A DNA stretch of 64,000 nucleotides from Labilibaculum filiforme (lineage in GTDB: Bacteria > Bacteroidota > Bacteroidia > Bacteroidales > Marinifilaceae), in NCBI RefSeq assembly GCF_002843315.1, contig NZ_MVDD01000006.1, positions 86,001-150,000 on the forward strand. Reading direction: 5' to 3'. Under the pieces are notes generated by a model. It made no database searches. It saw nothing but the letters and a program-made list of their open reading frames with translations, and had not been told where the DNA came from. How positions within the stretch are numbered: the stretch's first letter is position 1; every line of letters begins with the position of its first letter. The translations under genes and the position numbers were made by a program. Positions 38,285-46,004 of this stretch are shown piece after piece.

Positions 38285-38695
38285 CTAATCTCCAAAAAAT
38301 TTATCGAGAAAACGAGTGAGCACTTTTTTAGTTTTGGATTCTTTTTCCAAAACTAAATTTTGTGTTGAAATGTCTCTGAATATGACTTCCCACTCTGGTA
38401 AGCCACCAAAATTACGATCATCGATATATAAATCAGCATATATTTTTCGACTCACCGTATCGTCAAACTCCTCTTCGGGATAATTACTGTTTACCGCATA
38501 AAATTCCAAACCTCTTTTTTCACAATAATCAACAGCTTCAAAAAGCATTTCTTCGGTTCGGTAAGTCCATAAAATAAGTTGGTGTCCTTCCTTTTGCAGA
38601 GCAATCAGACTTTCAATAGCAAAAGGAATCTCGCTTCCTATTTCTGGATATTTATGTTGTACTATCGTGCCATCAAAATCTACTGCAATAATCAT
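38285..38695 (-). CDS. Small HAD-superfamily phosphatase-like protein
   Basis: The 136-residue protein has the HAD motif 1 AVDFDGTIV (nucleophile Asp6, acid Asp8), a motif 2-like LILWTYRTEE and the acidic ADLYIDDRNFGG motif 4. No cap domain is present. It resembles the small Bacteroides HAD hydrolases such as BT_0820-like proteins. The substrate is unknown. Confidence 0.82.
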   Translation of the reverse strand: MIIAVDFDGTIVQHKYPEIGSEIPFAIESLIALQKEGHQLILWTYRTEEMLFEAVDYCEKRGLEFYAVNSNYPEEEFDDTVSRKIYADLYIDDRNFGGLPEWEVIFRDISTQNLVLEKESKTKKVLTRFLDKFFGD

Positions 38696-38767
38696 AAAGG
38701 AAATAATTAGGTGTCAATCTGTTCTATAAATATAGAATTATTTTATTCTATATGAATGATTAACGAA

Positions 38768-38800
38768 CAAAAATGGCCCGAATTGTGATTCAGGCCATTT
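38768..38800 (-). terminator. Terminator at the end of the exopolysaccharide cluster
   Basis: AAATGGCC (38771-38778) pairs with GGCCATTT (38793-38800), with an inner GAAT/ATTC extension. T-rich tracts follow on both strands, so it may work in both directions. It lies 13 bp behind the wzc stop. Confidence 0.75.
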
Positions 38801-38812
38801 ATTTTTTCTATG

Positions 38813-41200
38813 TTAATTACTGGAAAGCTTTTCCCAAAACCGCCGAACAATTCCTGGCGAGCTATCTTCGTAATAATAACCGTTTCCACTCAAACTTCGT
38901 AACGAATTGGATTGATAACCATTCATAACAACATCATTTAACACCAACGAAACGTTAGATAAAGTGCCTTTAGCTGCCAATTGATTCACAAAATCTATTT
39001 GCCCGCGATGACTAAATCCCTGGCGAAGAACAAATAAATTAGCATCCATAGATTTACCTGTAATGATTCCATCGGTTACCATGGAAAGAGGTGCATTATC
39101 GATAAAAATATAATCGTACTTTCCATTCATCTCCTCTAAAAATTTCTCGAACCTGCCATTTTCCAACAGTTCTGCCGGATTTGGAGGAACAGGTCCAGAG
39201 GTAACACAATGAAGATTTTTAATGTATGTTGTCTGAATAATCTCACTACTCTTGCTATGATTAATTAAGTAGGTGCTTAATCCAAGCGTATTATCCAAAT
39301 CGAATGCAATTTCGATTTTTGGCTTGCGCAAATCGGCACCAATCACTAAAACCTTCTTATTATTCATTGCAACAATAGTAGCCAAATTAACCGTTGCGAA
39401 AGATTTTCCTTCTTCGGGTATTGTAGAATGAATTCCTACAATTTTAGTGGAAGTATTTGGCAATACATAACTTAAATTAGTCCGCAAGCTTCGAAACGAC
39501 TCGGATATAGCCGATCGAGGATGATAAAACACTGGAACCGCTTCGCTGTATTTATTGTGAGCAATTGTTCCCAACATAGGTAACTGTGTCTTCTTCATCA
39601 CTTCTTCCTTATTCTGAATGTTATCATTAAAAAACTCTTTTAAAATGATAATTAAAAACGGAAGACCAACACCTAAAAACATACCAATCAGCAAATTAAT
39701 AGCTGTTTTAGGTTTTGTTTTAACGATAGTTGCCAGTCGGGCCGGATCAATTATTTGTGAATCGGACACATTAGAAGCTTTAGCAATTGCAGCTTCGGCA
39801 CGCTTTTTAAGTAGAAAAGTATACAGCTCGTTGTTTAAATCGAAGTTTCTTTTCATGCTTACAAGTTTTTGCTCGTGCTTTGGCATTCGGGCCAATTGCT
39901 CTCGAACCGTCTCCATTCTTGCACTTAAACTTTGCACTTCAATTCGAGAGTTTGCAACCATGCTTTGAAGGTTCTCCTCTAGACTTTGCTGAATAAGCTG
40001 AATTTCCTTATTCATAATAAGTAAGCTCGGATTTTTATCCTGAACACTGTACGAAAGCACCTCACGTTTCCCATACAAATCGGTCAACTTAGCCACTAAG
40101 GCATCTAATGAAGGATCGGTTATCCCAGTAATGGAAGGTGCAATAACTTGTTTCATTTGATTTACATCGTCCAAATTACGCAAGAGATTTTTATAGTAAT
40201 CCAAAGAAATTTGAGCTCTAGACAACTGATTTTCCAATTCCTCCACTTTGGCAACAATCACACCAGCTTCCTGTCCCAAATCAACAATTCTGTTTCTCGA
40301 TCTGAAATTAGTAACACTTTGACCGGCCATTTGAAGCGAATCAACGATTCCTTCCAATTGAGAATCGATAAAACGTACGGTACTCTCCGATTTTTTATTT
40401 TTTTCGATCAAACCAAATTGAATATAAACCCAGTTTAGTTCATTTAAATAGTCTACGCCTCTTTCAGGTTCCGAATCATCAATTCGAAGATGTATCAATT
40501 CCGCTTTTTTCTCCGCAACACTTATGGTCATGCTCTCCATATATTTCAGAGTTAGCACATCTAAATCGTTAAACACGAAATAATAATTTTCATGCTTATC
40601 AATACCAGTTTCCTTCTGCTTAATTAAAAAATGAAAATATTTATTTTTAAATGGTCGGTCGAAAAACACTGTCTCCTCGAATTTAACGTGCACCTCATCG
40701 CCTTTGTAATCTGCCTTTCCATCCACTTTTATGCGGTAAGTTTGAGCATCTACCTGAACAATTGAGATTGGCAGGTCGCAAATATTATCTCCATCTAATT
40801 GCTGTACTTCAAATGGTTCTTTTCGATATAAGCCTTTGTTGGAAAATAATTGCTTTTTATACCAAGATTGATTCCAAGCCAAATTTCGCATTGCCTTGCG
40901 ATTGATGGTATAGGATTTAAGTATTTCCAAATGATTTTGTATGTTGCCTTTTTCTTGGATTCTGTAACCATCGAACATACTTTGTGCATTAGTTTCCTCT
41001 GCATCAACATGAATCAAAAGAGAACTTCTCATCATGTAAACTGGAGTAGAATATTTGCTTATAAAATAAGCCAGAAGAATCCCCATAACTCCACATACCG
41101 CAAACAACTTCCATTGCGACAAAAGACGATAAAGAAATTCCTTCACATCCGGACCATCTTTTTTATCAAAATAGTCCATTACATCATCCACATATTTCAT
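38813..41200 (-). CDS. Wzc-type polysaccharide co-polymerase / tyrosine autokinase
   Basis: The 795-residue protein has an N-terminal Wzz domain between two membrane segments (about 31-50 and 495-518), with coiled-coil-rich periplasmic sequence between. The cytoplasmic bacterial tyrosine kinase domain follows. The ATP-binding motif is STIPEEGKSF (Gly598-Lys599-Ser600), Walker A' is VLVIGADLRKPKI and Walker B is YIFIDNAPL. The C-terminus carries the autophosphorylation cluster GNGYYYEDSS. These proteins control chain length and export of group 1 capsule/EPS. Its start codon is the last three bases of repeat array B, and it is the last gene of the cluster. Confidence 0.93.
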   Translation of the reverse strand: MKYVDDVMDYFDKKDGPDVKEFLYRLLSQWKLFAVCGVMGILLAYFISKYSTPVYMMRSSLLIHVDAEETNAQSMFDGYRIQEKGNIQNHLEILKSYTINRKAMRNLAWNQSWYKKQLFSNKGLYRKEPFEVQQLDGDNICDLPISIVQVDAQTYRIKVDGKADYKGDEVHVKFEETVFFDRPFKNKYFHFLIKQKETGIDKHENYYFVFNDLDVLTLKYMESMTISVAEKKAELIHLRIDDSEPERGVDYLNELNWVYIQFGLIEKNKKSESTVRFIDSQLEGIVDSLQMAGQSVTNFRSRNRIVDLGQEAGVIVAKVEELENQLSRAQISLDYYKNLLRNLDDVNQMKQVIAPSITGITDPSLDALVAKLTDLYGKREVLSYSVQDKNPSLLIMNKEIQLIQQSLEENLQSMVANSRIEVQSLSARMETVREQLARMPKHEQKLVSMKRNFDLNNELYTFLLKKRAEAAIAKASNVSDSQIIDPARLATIVKTKPKTAINLLIGMFLGVGLPFLIIILKEFFNDNIQNKEEVMKKTQLPMLGTIAHNKYSEAVPVFYHPRSAISESFRSLRTNLSYVLPNTSTKIVGIHSTIPEEGKSFATVNLATIVAMNNKKVLVIGADLRKPKIEIAFDLDNTLGLSTYLINHSKSSEIIQTTYIKNLHCVTSGPVPPNPAELLENGRFEKFLEEMNGKYDYIFIDNAPLSMVTDGIITGKSMDANLFVLRQGFSHRGQIDFVNQLAAKGTLSNVSLVLNDVVMNGYQSNSLRSLSGNGYYYEDSSPGIVRRFWEKLSSN

Positions 41201-41236
41201 ATGATTATAATTTGTTTTTTAGTTGCCATATGGAAC

Positions 41237-41296
41237 TTACCATCCTGGAATAATCATCTCCCTGTGTGTAGAAAGCTTTGTACATGGACGTTTCAT
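41237..41296 (-). CDS. Candidate leader peptide B1 (19 aa)
   Basis: The ORF encodes MKRPCTKLSTHREMIIPGW. It is the copy closest to wzc: its stop is 36 nt before the wzc start codon, inside a small ATGG-TAAGTT-CCAT hairpin. Confidence 0.45.
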   Translation of the reverse strand: MKRPCTKLSTHREMIIPGW

Positions 41297-41332
41297 ATGA
41301 TTATAATTTGTTTTTTAGTTGCCATATGGAAC

Positions 41333-41392
41333 TTACCATCCTGGAATAATCATCTCCCTGTGTGTAGAAAGCTTTGTACATGGACGTTTCAT
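41333..41392 (-). CDS. Candidate leader peptide B2 (19 aa)
   Basis: The ORF encodes the same peptide as B1. The spacer from its stop to the next ATG is also identical to that of B1, pointing to recent tandem duplication. Confidence 0.45.
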   Translation of the reverse strand: MKRPCTKLSTHREMIIPGW

Positions 41393-41426
41393 ATGATTAC
41401 AATTTTATGTCTTTGCCATATCGAAC

Positions 41427-41495
41427 TTACCATATAATCATCTCCCTGATAATCATCTCCCTGTGTGTAGAAAGCTTTATACATGGACGTTTCAT
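41427..41495 (-). CDS. Candidate leader peptide B3 (22 aa)
   Basis: The peptide keeps MKRPCIKLSTHREMII, then repeats REMII through a 15-bp in-frame duplication and ends in W-stop, lacking the Pro-Gly pair of B1/B2. The start is preceded by AAAAAGGGCTCT, one of the few Shine-Dalgarno-like sequences in the window. It begins 28 nt behind the wza-like stop. Confidence 0.5.
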   Translation of the reverse strand: MKRPCIKLSTHREMIIREMIIW

Positions 41496-41523
41496 AGAGC
41501 CCTTTTTAAGATTCGCAGAATCT

Positions 41524-42312
41524 TTATCGAATAATTAAACTTGTTATCAAAACTGCCGTTGATACTGTTGATAGTAACAAGCTATAAATGGCAGAATTCA
41601 TATTCGTATTTTTAATTTTATGAGGTTCGACATAAACCACATCGTTGGGTTGCAAAAAGAATGCCTCCGATTTTAAAAAGTCCTTCTTTGTTAAATTCAA
41701 ACGAAATGTTTCGCTTTGTGTCCCAGAAGTTCGCATTACCAAAACCCGGTCTATTTTCGCATAATCGGTAATTCCATTTGCCATACTAATTGCTTCCAAT
41801 ACCGTTAAGCTACTATTATAATTGTAATAAACGCCCGGAGTTGCAACTTCACCCATCACACTAACTTTGTAATTCAGCAGTTTTACTTTTACACTGGCAT
41901 CTTTTAAATATTCGTCTGCACGCTCCTGAACCTTGGCTTGTGCTTCTGTTTGACTTAATCCGGCGATCCCCACATGTCCTAAAATTGGCAAGGCAATATT
42001 GCCATTCGAATCTACCTGATATCCATTTAAATACTGATCGGATTGCTGGCTATACAATTGCTGAACACCGCCCTGGCCTCCAATGCTTTGAGCTGGATTA
42101 TACAATTGGTTCACTTCTGGATTTAGGGACTTAATACTTACAAAAAGGTTATCGTTTGTTTTTATCCGATATTCGGGAACACTGGTGGTAAATTCGGCCG
42201 CCAATACTTCTGCTTCGGTATCCTGAAGGTAAACTAAGTCCTTTTCCGAACGACAGGAACTAATACTGATCACAAGAATGAGGCTCATCAGAAATAAATA
42301 AATCTTTTTCAT
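41524..42312 (-). CDS. Wza-like polysaccharide export lipoprotein
   Basis: The 262-residue protein has a lipoprotein signal (lipobox around SISSC, Cys20), an N-terminal polysaccharide export domain (EYRIKTNDNLFVSIKSLNPE through VDSNGNIALPILGHVGIAG) and an SLBB domain (YKVSVMGEVATPGVYYNYNSSLTVLEAISMA). A C-terminal membrane helix follows (about 238-258), like Wza homologs of Bacteroidota. It forms the outer-membrane exit together with the Wzc protein. Confidence 0.92.
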   Translation of the reverse strand: MKKIYLFLMSLILVISISSCRSEKDLVYLQDTEAEVLAAEFTTSVPEYRIKTNDNLFVSIKSLNPEVNQLYNPAQSIGGQGGVQQLYSQQSDQYLNGYQVDSNGNIALPILGHVGIAGLSQTEAQAKVQERADEYLKDASVKVKLLNYKVSVMGEVATPGVYYNYNSSLTVLEAISMANGITDYAKIDRVLVMRTSGTQSETFRLNLTKKDFLKSEAFFLQPNDVVYVEPHKIKNTNMNSAIYSLLLSTVSTAVLITSLIIR

Positions 42313-42358
42313 GGTCTTGGTTTTTTATTGATACTCGTATTAATTGATATAGATTATT

Positions 42359-43762
42359 CTATTGCCCCTCACCAGTGAACACAACTTTAATGGTGCTGAG
42401 AAATAGCATTAAATCCAGTTTTAACGACCAGGTGTCGATATAAAGCATATCTAGTTTCATCCATTCTTCGAACGGAATATTATTACGGCCAGACACTTGC
42501 CAAATACAGGTAATTCCCGGTTTCATACTTAATCGGCGGCGTTGCCAACGTTTATATTGTTGCACTTCGGAAGGAATTGGTGGACGAGGGCCCACAATCG
42601 ACATTTCGCCCTTTAAAACATTAAAGAATTGTGGCAACTCATCCAAAGAGGTTTTCCGAAGAAACCTACCTACCCGAGTTACTCTTGGATCGTTCTTAAT
42701 TTTAAATACCGGTCCCGATTGTTCATTCAGGTTTTCCAGTTTTACCCGTAAGGCTTCAGCATTTTCGACCATAGTTCGAAATTTTAAACAATCGAAAATA
42801 CGTCCATTTAAGCCTACTCGCTTTTGACGGAAAAAAATGGAACCGCCATCTTCAATTTTTATTGCCACCGCAATAGCCAATAAGACAGGTGATATCAACA
42901 CTACTATAAAAAATGAGAATAGAAAATCGAGTAGTTCCTTTACCTTTAGTGCAAAGTAATTTTTTGTAGTATTGGAAAAAGTTAAAAATGGCAACTCCTT
43001 AAAATAAGTAAGATGCGATTGTTTACTTACAACACTTAATAATTCAGAATAAACACGAAAGGTGACTCCCACTTCGGAACAAGCATAAATTAATGCCCGA
43101 ACTTCCTCGTTATCAAATTTTCCTTTGCAGTAAATCACTTCATCCACCACGTTGGCATCGATAATTTCGCTAAGTTGAAAATGTTCGTGTAATACCCGAA
43201 CATGCGATTCATATTTTGTTTTTATTTGCTTTCCGTCGGACATAATTGCCCAAACATTGTACCCCCAATCGCGAATAAAAAGCATTCTATCGATAAAATG
43301 CAGATAGGATTCATCGTCGGCAACAATTAAAACATTTCGAGTATTATAACCTTTCCCTCTTAACAATTTAAATATCCGATAACTTAGCATCCGAAAGCCA
43401 AAAAGCATTATCAGATTTAAACATGCAAACAAGGCTAAAATAAGAGTTGGTACAGAATCGATTAAGAATAAGCTTCCTAAATAAAGTAATCCTGAACTTA
43501 TAACCACCAATGCGAAATATTCTGCAAACAATTCGGAATAAGTTTTTACACGAAGCATTTTTCCCAAATTCAGCTCCTTAATCAGGGTGTACCAAATAGC
43601 TATAATCAGCAGGTAAATTGTATTGTTATCGTGAATAGCGATACTAACCGGCCTTAAAAAAGTGTTAACTGCCCAAGCGACCACCCAATAACAGGCAACG
43701 GATAAACCTACCTGCATGAGCGTACTTAAACGGGCAAGGGTTTGTTCTCTTCCTTTAATCAT
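42359..43762 (-). CDS. Polyprenyl-phosphate sugar-1-phosphate transferase (initiating enzyme)
   Basis: The 467-residue protein has four N-terminal membrane segments, a CoA-binding-like middle domain (NVLIVADDESYLHFIDRML) and a further membrane helix (about 275-297). The catalytic C-terminal bacterial sugar transferase domain contains FRQKRVGLNGRIFDCLKFRTMV, TSLDELPQFFNVLKGEMSIVGPRPP and KPGITCIWQVSGRN. It adds the first sugar phosphate to undecaprenyl phosphate at the inner membrane. The donor, often UDP-glucose or galactose, cannot be told. Confidence 0.92.
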   Translation of the reverse strand: MIKGREQTLARLSTLMQVGLSVACYWVVAWAVNTFLRPVSIAIHDNNTIYLLIIAIWYTLIKELNLGKMLRVKTYSELFAEYFALVVISSGLLYLGSLFLIDSVPTLILALFACLNLIMLFGFRMLSYRIFKLLRGKGYNTRNVLIVADDESYLHFIDRMLFIRDWGYNVWAIMSDGKQIKTKYESHVRVLHEHFQLSEIIDANVVDEVIYCKGKFDNEEVRALIYACSEVGVTFRVYSELLSVVSKQSHLTYFKELPFLTFSNTTKNYFALKVKELLDFLFSFFIVVLISPVLLAIAVAIKIEDGGSIFFRQKRVGLNGRIFDCLKFRTMVENAEALRVKLENLNEQSGPVFKIKNDPRVTRVGRFLRKTSLDELPQFFNVLKGEMSIVGPRPPIPSEVQQYKRWQRRRLSMKPGITCIWQVSGRNNIPFEEWMKLDMLYIDTWSLKLDLMLFLSTIKVVFTGEGQ

Positions 43763-43850
43763 GGTTTTATGGTTTTAAAGTGAATTTATACTTAGAGAAA
43801 CAGGTACTTAGCTAATTGTTGGTTGGTCAATTATTACCTGTGAACTCTTT

Positions 43851-44597
43851 TTATCTGAAGAATTTTTTAATTCGTTCTTTGAATATGTAGTAGAGAAATA
43901 GTGAATTGGTAATTAAATATCTTTTCCACATTCTCCCGGGTTCTTGCAGGAAGCGGTAAAACCATTCCAAGCCCCAATTTTGCATCCAAAGGGGAGCTCT
44001 TTTTACTTTTCCGGCCACCACATCAAACGAGCCACCAACCCCCATTATAAAAGGCACTTTTAGTTTCTCTTTGTAGGTATTTAAAAAAATCTCTTTGGTT
44101 GGAGAACTAATTGCTACGAATAAAATATCGGCATTCGATGTTGCTATTTGTTCTGCAATACCTTCCTCTTGCTCCTTGTTAAAATAACCATTTCGGAAAC
44201 CGGCAATTATTTCTTCACCAAAAACAGAGCTGTATTTTCGAACTACTTCGGATACTACCTCTTCTTTTCCGCCGAAGAAAAATATTTTATACTTTTTCTC
44301 CGCCGCCAAAATAACCAACTCCTGCATGAGATCGACCCCGGACACTCTTTCGGGCAAGTGTTCTCCTAATAATTTTGCAGCCCAAACAACTGCCATTCCA
44401 TCGGCATTAATAATATCGCTGGCTACCACCGATTTATATAGTTCGGTATCGGTTTGCATGTGAACCAATTTGGCCGCATTTACCACAATGTGCTGTATCG
44501 GCTTTTTATCGCGAATCGAATCATCAATTAAATGAAGGGTTTCCTTCATTGTTAGCACATCAACCGGCGAATTCATTATTGTAATCCTCTTTTTCAT
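43851..44597 (-). CDS. WecG/TagA/CpsF-family glycosyltransferase
   Basis: I take the start at 44597 (MKKRITIMNSPVDVLTM). The in-frame ATG at 44624 would add nine residues encoded by the repeat spacer. Family signatures are VNAAKLVHMQTD, NADGMAVVWAAKLLGEHLPERVSGVDLM, and the late FIMGVGGSFDVVAGKVKRAPLWMQNWGLEWFYRFLQEP. Members transfer N-acetylmannosaminyl or related residues to a lipid-linked acceptor. With wecB-like sequence at the far end of the cluster, a ManNAc-type donor is plausible. Confidence 0.9.
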   Translation of the reverse strand: MKKRITIMNSPVDVLTMKETLHLIDDSIRDKKPIQHIVVNAAKLVHMQTDTELYKSVVASDIINADGMAVVWAAKLLGEHLPERVSGVDLMQELVILAAEKKYKIFFFGGKEEVVSEVVRKYSSVFGEEIIAGFRNGYFNKEQEEGIAEQIATSNADILFVAISSPTKEIFLNTYKEKLKVPFIMGVGGSFDVVAGKVKRAPLWMQNWGLEWFYRFLQEPGRMWKRYLITNSLFLYYIFKERIKKFFR

Positions 44598-44685
44598 ATG
44601 ATAATGTTTGTATGCTTTTGCCATATGGAACTTACCATATAATCATCTTCCTTTGTGTGGAAAGCTTTATACATGGACGTTTCAT
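44595..44685 (-). repeat. MKRPC-type intercistronic repeat C (single 88-bp unit)
   Basis: One unit fills the gap between the toroid-protein gene and the wecG-like gene. Its downstream CAT is the wecG-like start codon, exactly as array B meets wzc. The stop region can form ATATGG-TAAGTT-CCATAT. Confidence 0.85.
44632..44685 (-). CDS. Candidate leader peptide C (17 aa)
   Basis: The ORF encodes MKRPCIKLSTQRKMIIW. It lacks the Pro-Gly pair through a 6-bp in-frame deletion. Its ATG overlaps the TGA stop of the preceding gene as ATGA, the classical arrangement for translational coupling, which supports translation. Confidence 0.5.
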   Translation of the reverse strand: MKRPCIKLSTQRKMIIW

Positions 44686-45851
44686 ATTCCGGTATTTTTA
44701 TGGTTTTCGACTAAATAATTAGATAAAGACAAAAACATCCAGGCTTGTGCCCATCTGATGTAAGGAATCTTATTTTTTCGGCGTTTGCCTGCTTGAAAAT
44801 AAAAGTAGCCCGACTGATCCTGAAGCTTGGTAATTGTCCAACGTAAAACCCGATCGACCAGTTCCTTATTTTGTTCGAACACATTTAAGCTACTAAGGGT
44901 AATTGGTAATTGTGCCGGACAATGTATATCAATCGGATACACCGAATTGCTGTAATATTTTGGTGTTCCATCCTCGGAAAAAAATGTTGCCAAATAGTAA
45001 TCCAGTCCCAATTGAATTTCCCGATCGAAAGAAGTATCCTTAGTATATCTGCGATAATCGGATAATGCCTCGAGATTAAATCCAGTATGAAAATTATCTA
45101 TCCAACGATGATAAGGTAAAGTTCCATACGACCATGAACCATTGGCATTTTGATGATTGCTGCAATATTGAACGGATTGTTTTGCAAGCTGTAAAACTTC
45201 CTTATCCTTGGTATAATGATAAATTCTCGACAACATTCTGCTTCCTAAAAGAGAAGCGTTAAACACCTGAGTTTCATCCAATGGCGAATAGGAAAAGCAG
45301 AAATCCCCATTACCATCGTAGGTTCGGTTCAAATCTTTCAGAATAAAATATTTGATTCGCAAGACTGTCTCCAACAACTTCTTATCTCCCAATATTTCAT
45401 AAGCATCCAACAATGCACATCCCACGTAAGTGGTTACCACCACAGATGGTGTGCCTTTGGGTTGAAAAAAAGCTCTTGCCTGCCAATCGAAATTATATCC
45501 CCAACAGGGGCCAGACCATCCTTCGGATTGCATGTCTAACAATTTTTCACTTAAAAAATGAATCCGGGATCTTATTTCCTGTGTTCGATCAAATTGATAG
45601 AGCTTACAATATCCACTAAGAAATAAACCAAGACCTTTGGGATTGTAAGCCTTTTCAACTCTAGTAAGACCCCGGAAATTCATTGGACTTTTTTTGAATG
45701 CCTGAATCCAAATTAGTCGCATTAACCTGCTGTTTTTCGCAAAAGGAATGGACTGAAAAAATTTAGAATTCAAAGCATCGTATGGGTCCCAGCCTTTGTA
45801 TTCTTGACTTTCGATATAGTTTCTAAGTTTCTCGAAACTTGTTTTGTACAT
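44682..45851 (-). CDS. Predicted alpha/alpha-toroid protein of the EPS cluster
   Basis: The 389-residue protein is rich in alternating helices with repeated Trp/Gly motifs: GWSGPCWGYNFDWQARAFF, NGSWSYGTLPYHRWIDNFHTGFNLEAL, and QDQSGYFYFQAGKRR. This pattern is that of an (alpha/alpha)6 toroid seen in terpene cyclases, polysaccharide lyases and unsaturated glucuronyl hydrolases. There is no signal peptide. It may modify a polysaccharide intermediate in the cytoplasm, but I cannot assign a reaction. Its stop overlaps the start of leader peptide C. Confidence 0.7.
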   Translation of the reverse strand: MYKTSFEKLRNYIESQEYKGWDPYDALNSKFFQSIPFAKNSRLMRLIWIQAFKKSPMNFRGLTRVEKAYNPKGLGLFLSGYCKLYQFDRTQEIRSRIHFLSEKLLDMQSEGWSGPCWGYNFDWQARAFFQPKGTPSVVVTTYVGCALLDAYEILGDKKLLETVLRIKYFILKDLNRTYDGNGDFCFSYSPLDETQVFNASLLGSRMLSRIYHYTKDKEVLQLAKQSVQYCSNHQNANGSWSYGTLPYHRWIDNFHTGFNLEALSDYRRYTKDTSFDREIQLGLDYYLATFFSEDGTPKYYSNSVYPIDIHCPAQLPITLSSLNVFEQNKELVDRVLRWTITKLQDQSGYFYFQAGKRRKNKIPYIRWAQAWMFLSLSNYLVENHKNTGI

Positions 45852-45905
45852 ATTTTTAAAACGATAGATTTTTTGAATAGTAGATTGATATATTCATTGT
45901 AGAAT

Positions 45906-45996
45906 GGCTTACAATACCCTTAAATTCCCTGAAGGGGACTTTGATCTACAATTAATGTTTATTTGTTTTTTGTAAGCCCCCTTTAGGGGTTTGGGG
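45906..45996. repeat. Intergenic inverted-repeat element
   Basis: GGCTTACA (45906-45913) is exactly complementary to TGTAAGCC (45971-45978). Next to them lie two small GC-rich hairpins, CCCTGAAGGGG and CCCCTTTAGGGG, which stand out in otherwise AT-rich DNA. The element looks like a small REP-like dispersed element and occupies most of the gap between the deacetylase-like and toroid genes. Confidence 0.5.
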
Positions 45997-46004
45997 TGTT
46001 TTAT

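Larger units (their letters stand above)
41198..41495 (-). repeat. MKRPC-type intercistronic repeat array B (two 96-bp units plus one 103-bp unit)
   Basis: Units start at 41198, 41294 and 41390. The first two are essentially identical. The third carries an internal 15-bp duplication and lacks 6 bp found in the others. The array fills the wza-wzc gap, and its downstream end (CAT at 41198-41200) is the wzc start codon. The minus strand of each unit encodes a peptide beginning MKRPC. The peptide part is better conserved between arrays than the spacer between its stop and the next ATG. Confidence 0.88.

Noticed and set aside
40850-41437. 195-codon plus-strand open frame crossing repeat array B
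   Set aside because: It is antisense to wzc, and its repeated part is just the complement of the tandem units. The minus-strand reading explains the region better.
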